Below are positions 53,539 through 62,311 of a stretch of 64,000 nt of DNA, piece after piece. Made by a program: the position numbers and the translations under genes. This DNA comes from Pseudocercospora fijiensis CIRAD86. Its lineage: Eukaryota; Ascomycota; Dothideomycetes; Mycosphaerellales; Mycosphaerellaceae. The notes below the pieces were generated by a model. The model was not told the DNA's origin. It saw nothing but the letters and a program-made list of their open reading frames with translations, and searched no databases. Positions within the stretch are counted from its first letter, which is position 1. Every line of letters starts with the position of its first letter. The stretch is from the NCBI RefSeq assembly GCF_000340215.1, contig NW_006921532.1:1343337-1407336 (forward strand). Reading direction: 5' to 3'.

Positions 53539-54688
53539 GTTTCTCGTTTGTTCCAGTACGGTTTCCTTGCTCAGAGAAAGAATGTTGTGCACAACTAGCG
53601 CACTCTGGTTTCACAATCACGTTCAAAGACACCGAGGAAAGAGTAAGTCGGTGGCTTCGTAAATGCGAGACCCTAGGAATATGTAGCGGCACCCCTCTCC
53701 CTTTGGCGTGAGGAGTGTAAGCTCGTGCCTTCTTGGGCGGCGCCAGTCACATTTATCAGAACGATGCAGGATCATCGTCGTTTATTAAATCACATCCAGC
53801 GGGCCAGCGGCTTTTACCAGCGCCAGACTCTATTTAGCTTCTGCCATTATTATTATTATTATTTGTGCTTGAGCTCTCGACGCTATTATTTCAGAAAAGC
53901 TCAGTGCTACGGGTTCCTGCATGCATTGCTGCTCGTGTCGTGCTCATCGCCGCTCCTGAATCCTGATGTTGAAAAGCGGCTCACGGTGCAACACTCCTGC
54001 ACCCTGTCCTGAACATGTCGACGCACGACCTGAATCGGTAGGGTGCGCCACACGTGCAAGTTTGCGTTGCTCAAACAATGCTTGCTTGTCTTGATTCCTT
54101 AAGCTCTACGACTGTATGGCGTGGCGGAAGTTTCAAGTTTGGGATCGCTGTGCTGTGAACTTTGCTGCATACTGGGTGGGCTAGTGCTCCTTCCAGACTA
54201 GTGTCGTCCGTGGTGTCGATCAGGGTTAAGAAGGAGGCCAATCTCGAGTCTGTCGTTGAAATCTAGTGTCTATTGGTCTCTACTGTACGCCGTCTTCAAT
54301 GAAGCCTCCGCACCGCAACCGAGAGCCGCCTAAGCACAATATCGAGAAGCTGAGTCAGTCTCAGTCAGATGAATGATTTCGTCGCCGCCGCCGCCGCAAG
54401 TAGACTTCCGCAGAGCCGGTGCCTTCTACAGAAGACGATATTCTACGCAATGCCGCTGCTGGAAGCGACAGTGATGAGGACACTGTTGCGGCCGAGGAGG
54501 AAGACATATAGAAGGCGCTGAAGAAGATGAGGACACAGAACAACAGCAAGAAGAAGTCCAATGGAGGCTGCCGCTTCTGTGGACGATCTCGTGTGGCCGC
54601 GACACGCTTGCCAGCAAGCCGCAGAGGGTCTCTTCAGTCAAAAATGGTGCCACACATAGGGACCTAAGTCTCGACTCTCGCGACAAAG
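53539..54688. other. Intergenic region with coding-like scraps
   Basis: 1.15 kb without a supported gene. Contains an (ATT)n run near 53836-53860 and a (CCG)n run near 54382. From 54404 to about 54590 an acidic then Lys-rich reading frame, interrupted by TAG at 54509, looks like a degraded coding piece. Confidence 0.45.
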
Positions 54689-55167
54689 ATGCATTTCGTA
54701 GTCATAATCTTTACCGCCCTTCTTCCAACAACAGCGTACGCCCATTTTTTCAAAGTATACAGCGGCGACAGATATAACTCGGACACGCAAATCGGCGTTT
54801 CCAGCTTTGGAACCGAGAAGCCAGGCTGGTCGAGTAAACCGGACAATAGGTCGATGTCCGCTTCGAGGGTACACAAGCTGTATCGTGTGATATACATATC
54901 TACAGCGACAACAAATGCGCCAGCGAGACGGGCAAGGAATCACGTGTCTGACCAAGAAGTTGTCCGTCGAACACAGTGCCCTTTGCATTCAGATGCCCTT
55001 ATTATGGCTTCAAGGCGTTCAAGACTGATGGATCGCACCATCAGGAGTATGTGGAGTGCTTCGTGCTGATAGTGAATCGGCTAGTTGATCGTCCTTACGC
55101 GCGAGTCGAAGGCGCACGCCGATCCGTCGCGCAATTTACTGCACGTTGGCGGTGCCGAGGTTGGTAG
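54689..55167 (+). pseudogene. Broken gene for a small secreted cysteine-containing protein
   Basis: The first frame begins with a clear signal peptide (MHFVVIIFTALLPTTAYAHF) and about 30 residues of polar sequence, then loses sense near 54848. Coding character continues in another frame from about 54850 (FEGTQAVSCDIHIYSDNKC), reaches an in-frame TGA at about 54943-54951, and resumes after it in the same frame (FRCPYYGFKAFKTDGSHHQE) to 55167. Cys residues are scattered through the second and third parts, as in small secreted fungal proteins. One frameshift and one stop are visible; the stop could have come from CGA by C-to-T change. Identity and role unknown. It could also be a short multi-intron gene that I have mis-joined. 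Confidence 0.6.
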
Positions 55168-55688
55168 TATGTATTGAGGTTCCATTCGAAGGACACTTGC
55201 AACTTCCAACCAGTGTTCATGGTTGCACACGGGTGGGGGTTGCATCAATTGGCGTTGAGCAGGTGTGTGAAGCTGCGGACTTTTGGCGACAATCTCAATG
55301 CAAGCAGCCACGGCACGGTTTGCAGGAGGCCCAACAGCTTTGTCGCGCTTCGGACCGGTCGTTTTCACTTCTCTCGCTCGTATCATAGCCGAAGACATTT
55401 TTATCCTCGGCACGGAGGTGGTGGTCGTTTAGCTGCGAACACACCGCCTATTCTAACCAAGTCTTACGGCTAGCACTACTCTTATTACTGTACTCTGTAC
55501 AACGCTATGCTCGTGCCATCTACCCACGGAGCATGATGATGTCCAGATTGATGCCTCACGCGATGGTCGTCTAGAGCATTGCCGTGCGTGGCAGAGTGCA
55601 GATCTGTAGGCCGAGGAGGCGATATATACCACCTACCCTTGGTGCGAGGCTGGACGCTGTACAGAACTTGGAATGACTCATTCCTGCC
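55168..55688. other. Spacer next to NFU1
   Basis: 521 bp without a supported gene; the right end is the NFU1 3' UTR. Nothing else seen. Confidence 0.4.
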
Positions 55689-56684
55689 TCAACCAGCGAC
55701 ATTGTCGATTGTTCCAGTCGGAGGCGCCTCTCCCTTCTGTGACCGTAGTTTCTCCTCGAACTTGGCAAACTCTTGCATTGCAATTTCCTCTTCCGGGTCC
55801 ATGACTTGTTGCACACCTTTGACCTCTTCGATGTAGTGCATGAGCATACTTTCAATGCCATTCTTGAGCGTTACAGTGCTGCTGTCGCAAGTCCTGCAAG
55901 CGCCACGCAGCTTCAACATGACCTGACCATCGTGAAAGCCTCTGAACTCTATGTCTCCACCATCTTCCTGAATTGCAGGTCGAATGCGTGTCTCTAGCAG
56001 CTCCTGGATCATGCCGACGACTTCTTCGTCCTCGGGATCGTATGTCGCTGCTTCGCCAGATGACTGTCCCTCCTCGCCTGTCTTGCCCTCCACTACATTC
56101 ACGATGGGCTGGCCATTCGTGACCGCCTCGGTGATGAGGCTGAAGACCTCCGGCTTCACATGCACCCAGGGCGTGGAGCTGTCTTTGGTGACGGTGATGT
56201 AGTCTCTGCCGTAGAACACGCCAGTCACACCATCGACGTTCATGAGCGAAGAGGCAAGCGGCGACGGATTCGGAGGTGCCAACGTGGATCGCGGGGAGAG
56301 GTACTCTACGAAGGATGAGGGGAAGTCTTCGGGTAGAACCTGGTGATTAGGAATGAATTTGAGCGCATCGGCGTTGGGTGTGTCCTCGGTCTGAATGAAT
56401 ATGCTTCTTTTCGCTTGTGCGGCCGGTGCTGTCGCTCTCGCAGCGCGCTGGCCATACCTCTGCACTGTCGGTCGTTGTCGTCCGCTCGAGGCAGACAGCG
56501 GAGTCGTACGCGGCGCATTGCTGAAGCTGCGGACACACTGCCGCTGATGCTGGGTTTGCGTGTTTGATGCTCTGCCACTGTTGCATCCCACGCCGCCAGA
56601 CCGACTGGCAGCCTTGATTGTGCTAGCCACGCCTGGTCGATGGATCGTCTTCATAAGAGCCCGTACCGCTCCTTTCGTAGACAT
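55689..56684 (-). CDS. NFU1: Mitochondrial iron-sulfur cluster scaffold NFU1
   Basis: Late-acting carrier that delivers [4Fe-4S] clusters to lipoate synthase and respiratory enzymes in mitochondria. Intronless, 331 aa from the ATG of MSTKGAVRALMK. The first ~90 residues are Arg/Ser/Ala-rich without acids, a mitochondrial presequence. Next is the Nfu_N domain (RSIFIQTEDTPNADALKFIP, then GVFYGRDYITVTKD). The C-terminal NifU-like domain ends with IQEDGGDIEFRGFHDGQVML and RGACRTCDSSTVTLKNGIE, with the cluster Cys pair at residues 263 and 266. An acidic linker joins the two domains. Length is ordinary for the fungal family. Confidence 0.95.
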   Translation of the reverse strand: MSTKGAVRALMKTIHRPGVASTIKAASRSGGVGCNSGRASNTQTQHQRQCVRSFSNAPRTTPLSASSGRQRPTVQRYGQRAARATAPAAQAKRSIFIQTEDTPNADALKFIPNHQVLPEDFPSSFVEYLSPRSTLAPPNPSPLASSLMNVDGVTGVFYGRDYITVTKDSSTPWVHVKPEVFSLITEAVTNGQPIVNVVEGKTGEEGQSSGEAATYDPEDEEVVGMIQELLETRIRPAIQEDGGDIEFRGFHDGQVMLKLRGACRTCDSSTVTLKNGIESMLMHYIEEVKGVQQVMDPEEEIAMQEFAKFEEKLRSQKGEAPPTGTIDNVAG

Positions 56685-56894
56685 GGCTGATATTGTGTAC
56701 GTCGTTATGCAAGCGCAAAGAGTTGCAATTCGTGGGTGTTGAAAGATCAAACGTAATTGCGTCAGAGGCAAAACATACAAGTCATTGCTGATTGATTGGT
56801 AAAGAAAGGCACGTGATCATGGTCTATGGATAAACATTGTTGGCGGGGTTGCAGCCTTGCTTGTTCTATGCTGTCTAACTATTGCGTGCACGAG

Positions 56895-59873
56895 TTACGC
56901 CAAGTGCAACTTGATCTTTCGCTTGCCCGTCGACTCCTCTGCTTCATCAGTAATCTTCACTTTGACTTTCTCAAACAGGTCCACCTTGGTTCCAGACTTC
57001 TGACCACTGTGGATCTCCAGCGAATACTGTTCCGCATCGAAGACGCTCTCAGGCTCGACATCACCTTTGCCCATGTCTTTGAGCCGAATAAGACCTTCAA
57101 TGCCAAAGCGGGGGACGAAGACGACGAAGCCATTGCTGAATATTCGCATCACAAATCCATCTTCCTCAATCACACGGCCTTTTAGTGCCTGGCCAACGTA
57201 GTACTCTACACTCGCGCGGCCAGCCATCTGTGCGTTGCGATGCCGAACGTTGATGTTCTTGCAGACCCCTTCTAGCTTGCTCCTGCTCTGCAAGCTGGGA
57301 TCCAGAGGCTCGTACTCGATCGCTGCAGCAAGTTGACGATGTGCTTCCAGGTCGGCATATCGACGAATGGGCGAAGTGAAATGCGTATAGATCTCAGAAG
57401 CGAGTCCGTAATGCCGAAATTCAGGGTATGCCTGCGTACCGGAGCAGAAATACTCTGCACTCATCATGCATCGAGTTGCTAGGATGCGGACAAGGGTGTT
57501 GAAAAACGGGTTGTCTGAATCCACACACGTGTCCAAAGTATCTGCGAGAGCTTTGGAGGAGTCAGTCCGCAATTCCATACCCTTCTTGACTTTGAGCTGA
57601 TTACTGAGCTCTTCAAAGTTGTTCTTGGGGGGTGCGGCATGACGACGGAGGAGTGCCGTCTGTGGGAATGCCTCATAATTCTTTCCAGCCACGGAAATGT
57701 TGGCGAGTAGCATGAATTCCTCCACAAGCTGATTAGTGTCCAGCAATTGCTTGGTCTTCACATCCACAGGATCGGAAGTCTCGCTTTCCGTCTCGACACG
57801 AACCTCGGGACTGGCTAGATTGAGGGCCCCTGCAGCCATTCGCTTTGCTCGAAGCTTCTTGGAGAGCATCATAAGGTGCCGCATGCCTTTGGTGAGGTCG
57901 TCTTGCTGGGATCGATCATCGATGCGCAATTGTGCGCGCTCGTAGCTAAAAGCCTCTCGACTGCGAATTACGCTCTTGGTGAAAGAAGCGTTTATGATGT
58001 CGGCGTTCGCATTGAGCTCCCAAATCACGCTGAAAGCGTAGCGCTCGACATAAGGCTTCAGAGAACATAGATCGGTGCCAAGAAGCATTGGTAACATGTC
58101 TATACGCTTGTCCACGAGGTAGACTGTCGTACCGCGCAGAGAGGCTTCCTTGTCCATTGCATTGTTCGGCTTGACAAAATGCGAGACATCAGCAATATGC
58201 ACCCCAACCTCGAAATTGCCATTCGGCAAGACCCGAGCATGTAATGCATCGTCGATATCCACACATCCAGGAGGATCGATAGAGCAAATGAGGAGATCTC
58301 TGAGGTCTTTCCTCCCCTTCCAGCCGGGGTGGGAGAGGTCTTGTGGTACTTTCCAGTCGTGTCCTTCAGCCGGCAAGCAGTCTAGAACAGACTTTGGGAA
58401 CGGACGGTATTGCACATCCCACTCCAGAAGTAGTGCCTCGGTCTCGGCTCCTTTGGTTTCCAGTTCACCCAGACTACGAATGAAGTGTCCCACAGGATAG
58501 CGCGACTCTCGGTCCCATGAATCAATGGTCACAAGTACACGCTTGCCCAGAAGATCACCGGCTTGTCGTGTGCGGACCCTTATTTTAGGAATTCTCTTGT
58601 CCATGGGAATGAGGAAGACAGTCTGTTGCGCTCGACTCTGCTTAGCGCCAGACTTGACAGAGTCTTTATCAATATGCCCGACATATTGCCTCCAGTTTCG
58701 TTTGATTATGCCAACAACCTTTGCTGTTGGTTGCGGTCTCCCTTCGCTGACCTTGCCCTGTGCACGTCTCGCCTCCTCCAACAGTGCCTTGCGCTCCTGC
58801 TCGGTAACGATCGGTTCGGCGGACTCATCCTCATTCTCGGCGTTGTCGTTCTTGTTTATATCCTCCTCCTCAATGACTTTGCTGGATGGAGCTTTCCACT
58901 GTTCTCTGGGTAAGACCTCCAATACAACAACGTCGCCAGATACCGCGCGATTGCTGTTCTCTCGTCCTTGTATGATGAGAGGCCTATCGAAAGCTGGAAC
59001 GTGCACGGAGCCCTCCAAATAGTTGTATGGAGAGACACTAAAATTGCCTTGGTGCAAAGTGCCATTCTTCACCCCGGTGAGCATTGCCGACATCGATATA
59101 TATTCCGGATAAAGATTCTCTGCCTTGGCATCTCGCGCAGCACGCTGATCACGGCTGGAAGCTAACATATCAAGAAGTCGATCAGCATCTGGAAGCTCAG
59201 ATACGTAGCCATGCAGATTCAGCGACGATATCGTGTCCTCCTTTGCTTTTCTCAGACATTCTCTGTCATCCGACAACATCACCACCACTGGGCAGCGTTC
59301 GCTCTTCCGCGCTTGGACTGCACTCTGGAGGTGCTCGTGATACCAAGCGCACGCTTTCCGAATGGCGCGATCGTTACGATCATTGATGGTCTCGCCAGTC
59401 TCACGCTGCACGTATGTTTCAAGACGAAAGTCGTTGAAGAAGACATAGAAGCGTTTGCCTTCGTTCTTGGTAAGCGCGATCAACCTGTGGTAGAGCGGCA
59501 GAGATCGATTCTTGACCTCCTCTAGCACGGTTTGCAACACAATGACATCCTGCACAGTGCCCTCTGCTTCGAAAAGGTCCATGGCATTGAGGAAAGCATT
59601 CGTGTCTGGAACTAGGTAATGTCCTGCAGGAAACTGCTTCGTGCCGGCAGGAGTGGCGGATAGCACAACGGGCTCAGTCTTTCCATGGAAGCCAGCTGGC
59701 GCCAGGTCGATGCATGCTGTGCAGAGGTTGGAGGAGCACGGAATATCCTGTCGCAGATACAGCTCGCGAACAACCTTTTGCACTTTGCCAGACTTCAAAG
59801 TCCTGAGATAAGTTTTGCTGCTCAAGGTAGTGGTCGAGCTCGTCGCAGCGAGCGAGCGCTTGAGCGAAGTCAT
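56895..59873 (-). CDS. DIS3: Exosome catalytic subunit Dis3/Rrp44 (RNase II/R family)
   Basis: 3'-5' exoribonuclease and endonuclease of the RNA exosome. Intronless, 992 aa. CR3 motif with Cys 46, 51 and 54 (PCSSNLCTAC, the same spacing as in yeast Rrp44). PIN endonuclease domain begins HYLVPDTNAFLNAMDLFE; cold-shock-like domains follow. The RNB catalytic core has SIDPPGCVDIDDALHARVLP (about residues 534-553) and GVHIADVSHFVKPNNAMD, with the metal-binding aspartates retained. Also seen are RRYADLEAHRQLAAAI and a C-terminal S1-type segment. The start is the ATG of MTSLKRS; the longer frame upstream lacks an ATG. The upstream neighbour is divergent at 284 bp. Confidence 0.96.
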   Translation of the reverse strand: MTSLKRSLAATSSTTTLSSKTYLRTLKSGKVQKVVRELYLRQDIPCSSNLCTACIDLAPAGFHGKTEPVVLSATPAGTKQFPAGHYLVPDTNAFLNAMDLFEAEGTVQDVIVLQTVLEEVKNRSLPLYHRLIALTKNEGKRFYVFFNDFRLETYVQRETGETINDRNDRAIRKACAWYHEHLQSAVQARKSERCPVVVMLSDDRECLRKAKEDTISSLNLHGYVSELPDADRLLDMLASSRDQRAARDAKAENLYPEYISMSAMLTGVKNGTLHQGNFSVSPYNYLEGSVHVPAFDRPLIIQGRENSNRAVSGDVVVLEVLPREQWKAPSSKVIEEEDINKNDNAENEDESAEPIVTEQERKALLEEARRAQGKVSEGRPQPTAKVVGIIKRNWRQYVGHIDKDSVKSGAKQSRAQQTVFLIPMDKRIPKIRVRTRQAGDLLGKRVLVTIDSWDRESRYPVGHFIRSLGELETKGAETEALLLEWDVQYRPFPKSVLDCLPAEGHDWKVPQDLSHPGWKGRKDLRDLLICSIDPPGCVDIDDALHARVLPNGNFEVGVHIADVSHFVKPNNAMDKEASLRGTTVYLVDKRIDMLPMLLGTDLCSLKPYVERYAFSVIWELNANADIINASFTKSVIRSREAFSYERAQLRIDDRSQQDDLTKGMRHLMMLSKKLRAKRMAAGALNLASPEVRVETESETSDPVDVKTKQLLDTNQLVEEFMLLANISVAGKNYEAFPQTALLRRHAAPPKNNFEELSNQLKVKKGMELRTDSSKALADTLDTCVDSDNPFFNTLVRILATRCMMSAEYFCSGTQAYPEFRHYGLASEIYTHFTSPIRRYADLEAHRQLAAAIEYEPLDPSLQSRSKLEGVCKNINVRHRNAQMAGRASVEYYVGQALKGRVIEEDGFVMRIFSNGFVVFVPRFGIEGLIRLKDMGKGDVEPESVFDAEQYSLEIHSGQKSGTKVDLFEKVKVKITDEAEESTGKRKIKLHLA

Positions 59874-60157
59874 GTTGTCTTGAGATCCCGCGACGCCGGC
59901 GCGGTCCAGGTCAAGACGGATTTCCAAGTCGCTGGTGGTGATGTTTGATCACGTTTCTGAAGGTTGGAGATCTCGCTTGCCAAGGCGAAAGCTGCAGGGT
60001 CCTGGGAGTCTATCCGACGCTAGGCTCATTCGGACGTAGCTTCAAGTGGCGACTTCTCCGCAAGTCGGCGCAGCCACTCACTTGACATCAGACATCAACA
60101 TCGACACTCCTCTCCCTCTGTGCGCAACACCTCTTTCGGCGTGGGTGGTCAACCAAT
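59874..60157. promoter_or_regulatory. Divergent promoter, DIS3 / 60158 gene
   Basis: A 284-bp spacer between outward-reading genes with both 5' UTRs. Nothing specific recognised. Confidence 0.4.
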
Positions 60158-61507
60158 ATGCCGCCCATAGCCATGCACTGGCATTCATTGCTGGCGCGGC
60201 ATGCCAAAAGCCTCAAGGCTGCGGCGTCCAAGGCAATCCGAGCCTTGGACGTTCAGCTAGGCGGGCAGCGTGCGCCAGCCCTCGAACTTGTTCGCAACAC
60301 TCCGAAACAACCTCTCCACCCGCTCGCACGCATTCGTCAAAGCCAGTCTCGAAACTACTCGACCGCACGACGATGGCTCAACAGCTCGATCCGCCAATTT
60401 TCTTCAGTCTCTGGAGGCAAGACTGGCTTGAGATTCGACCGATCTTCGTTCCCAAAGTCCCAGATCGGTTCTTTTGTCCAATCCTCAAGCGGCCGCGCAC
60501 CATTCGCCTCGACCCTCCGACCGAACTTGACTGGAGGAACTCTCGGTAGATCGGCAGGTGGATACGCGTATGGTGCTGGACATGGAGGCAAGAGGTTCTT
60601 TTCTCATGGACCGGCCGTCCAGGCACAAGTGGTTCAGAACGTTTCCCAGGCCGTTCGCGCGTTCTTCATATCTGGTCAAAAGGCACAATTCGATGGTGTT
60701 GACGGTCACGGTAACAAGCGCTTCAAAGCTGTCTCGGCCTTACAGGATGAGACCGGTCGCAAGATGCGCTCTGTGCCCAAGGCTACACCAGGTTCTTGGA
60801 TTGACTTCCGCATCAACCCAACTATCACGGCTCTCACTTCTCTGAACGCGATGGCTGGCTACGACCTCTCGAGCTCGACTGATCAAGCCGATCATCTGAA
60901 TACTGATGGACTCTTGAATGTGCTCTCAGTTGACTTCTCTCGCTCCTTGAAGGATCTTGCAGCAGTATTGAACGATCTCAAGCGGCTATCCGCATTGGGA
61001 GATCTGCCGATCACCTACGAAGGTCAGAATCTGCGTGTTCACTTTCCAGGCTGTCCAGCAGAGGTCGTTGAACGGTTGTGCGAAGAGCTCAACGTTCAGC
61101 GCGGCACCGTAGTTCAGGATGAGGCATTTGACGCCTTTGCCGGAACCGAGATAGCTCTTTTATTCCCTTTCGCACCGAGCAACGAATCGTCACTGACTAG
61201 CGAATCCGACGGCGCCGAGTTCTTCGAGACCAAGAAGGCTGTGAAGCCTTACGATCCCTACGTGATAAGCTTGGATGATATGCTCTCTGATGACGAGAGT
61301 GCAAGATACTCTACGCAATCCGATACTGGCTTTGAAGATGTCCTAGCAATCGAAGACACGCAAAACCCGTGGCTCGCGTCGCCCTCTCTCTACCAATCTG
61401 TCCGCACACCTAGCGAGAGTTACGGCTCGGGTCATAGCCCGCTTGAATACCAAGGCTTCGAGGGCATCTATCGATTCATCGAAGAGCTGGATTCTGCAAG
61501 GAGATGA
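60158..61507 (+). CDS. Fungal protein of uncertain function (casein kinase II beta 2-like annotation)
   Basis: Intronless, 449 aa. Residues 1-110 are basic and Ser-rich with a possible mitochondrial presequence. A Gly-rich stretch GRSAGGYAYGAGHGGKRFFS is followed by HGPAVQAQVVQNVSQAVRAF and FISGQKAQFDG, then a globular region with PKATPGSWIDFRINPTITAL and LSVDFSRSLKDLAAVLNDLK. The C-terminus is acidic. I recall similar ascomycete proteins being labelled casein kinase II beta 2 subunit, but the Cys4 zinc finger of true CK2-beta is not visible, so that name should not be trusted. The start at 60158 is the first ATG. Confidence 0.7.
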   Translation: MPPIAMHWHSLLARHAKSLKAAASKAIRALDVQLGGQRAPALELVRNTPKQPLHPLARIRQSQSRNYSTARRWLNSSIRQFSSVSGGKTGLRFDRSSFPKSQIGSFVQSSSGRAPFASTLRPNLTGGTLGRSAGGYAYGAGHGGKRFFSHGPAVQAQVVQNVSQAVRAFFISGQKAQFDGVDGHGNKRFKAVSALQDETGRKMRSVPKATPGSWIDFRINPTITALTSLNAMAGYDLSSSTDQADHLNTDGLLNVLSVDFSRSLKDLAAVLNDLKRLSALGDLPITYEGQNLRVHFPGCPAEVVERLCEELNVQRGTVVQDEAFDAFAGTEIALLFPFAPSNESSLTSESDGAEFFETKKAVKPYDPYVISLDDMLSDDESARYSTQSDTGFEDVLAIEDTQNPWLASPSLYQSVRTPSESYGSGHSPLEYQGFEGIYRFIEELDSARR

Positions 61508-62311
61508 GCTCTGTCAGCTCGAGCGAAGCGTTATTGGCTACTTTTCGGGTCAAATTGATATCCCCACTCGCCCGTGACGACTTTATGATGGCCACGAGGA
61601 TTCCGGCATGATTTCTTATGTAGAACGGAAGCGACAGCACGTAGCTTAGCATGAATGAAACTGAGATGTTGCAGGCTTTTCAATACCCGATGACCTGATC
61701 AGCATATGATACAGTCTTGGTCTTTGCAGTGATTTGCCACTAACGCCTGGGATGACTAAAGCACTCACGTCTGACCAGGCCGACAGAAAGATTCCCCCTT
61801 GCAGAGAGTGCTAACCGGAAGCACAACCGGGCAAGAAGGTCGGCTGAGACCGGTGGTTAGCAAGGCTTTTGAAAATTTGAAGGCGTCTTGCTCGCAGTTT
61901 TGCCTAATGGAGCTAGGTGTGGGCCGAAATTTACGCCTCTTGGCTCCAGGCTCGGAACAAGGTTCACGCTCGATGCTACTGTGCTTGCAGTGGGCGAGGC
62001 GAGGGCGGCTCACGCACGGCACGGCAGAATCACTTATTAGTCCATTCGTCTCTCCTTCTCGAAGCGCGCTGCATTATTATTTCCCTCGACTGAGCGTGGC
62101 GGCGGTCTCAGCAATACGCGTGCCCGGTGCAGCCGCTCCGGTCGCGACTCCGTTCTGGGTGGCGCGCGGACCCTCACCGTGCCAGTGCATGCGTGCGCAC
62201 CTGCCGGGTAGAGTTCCGTTGCAATCGTTGGAGACTTGGAGTCCGACGACACGGCGCTCTGCGAAAAGGGTCGCGCTCTGCGAAACGCCTTCTCTACGAT
62301 TATTCTAGATC
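61508..62311. promoter_or_regulatory. Upstream region of right-edge Zn2Cys6 gene
   Basis: 804 bp without a supported gene; the right part is the promoter and leader of the regulator gene starting at 62312. Nothing specific recognised. Confidence 0.45.
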
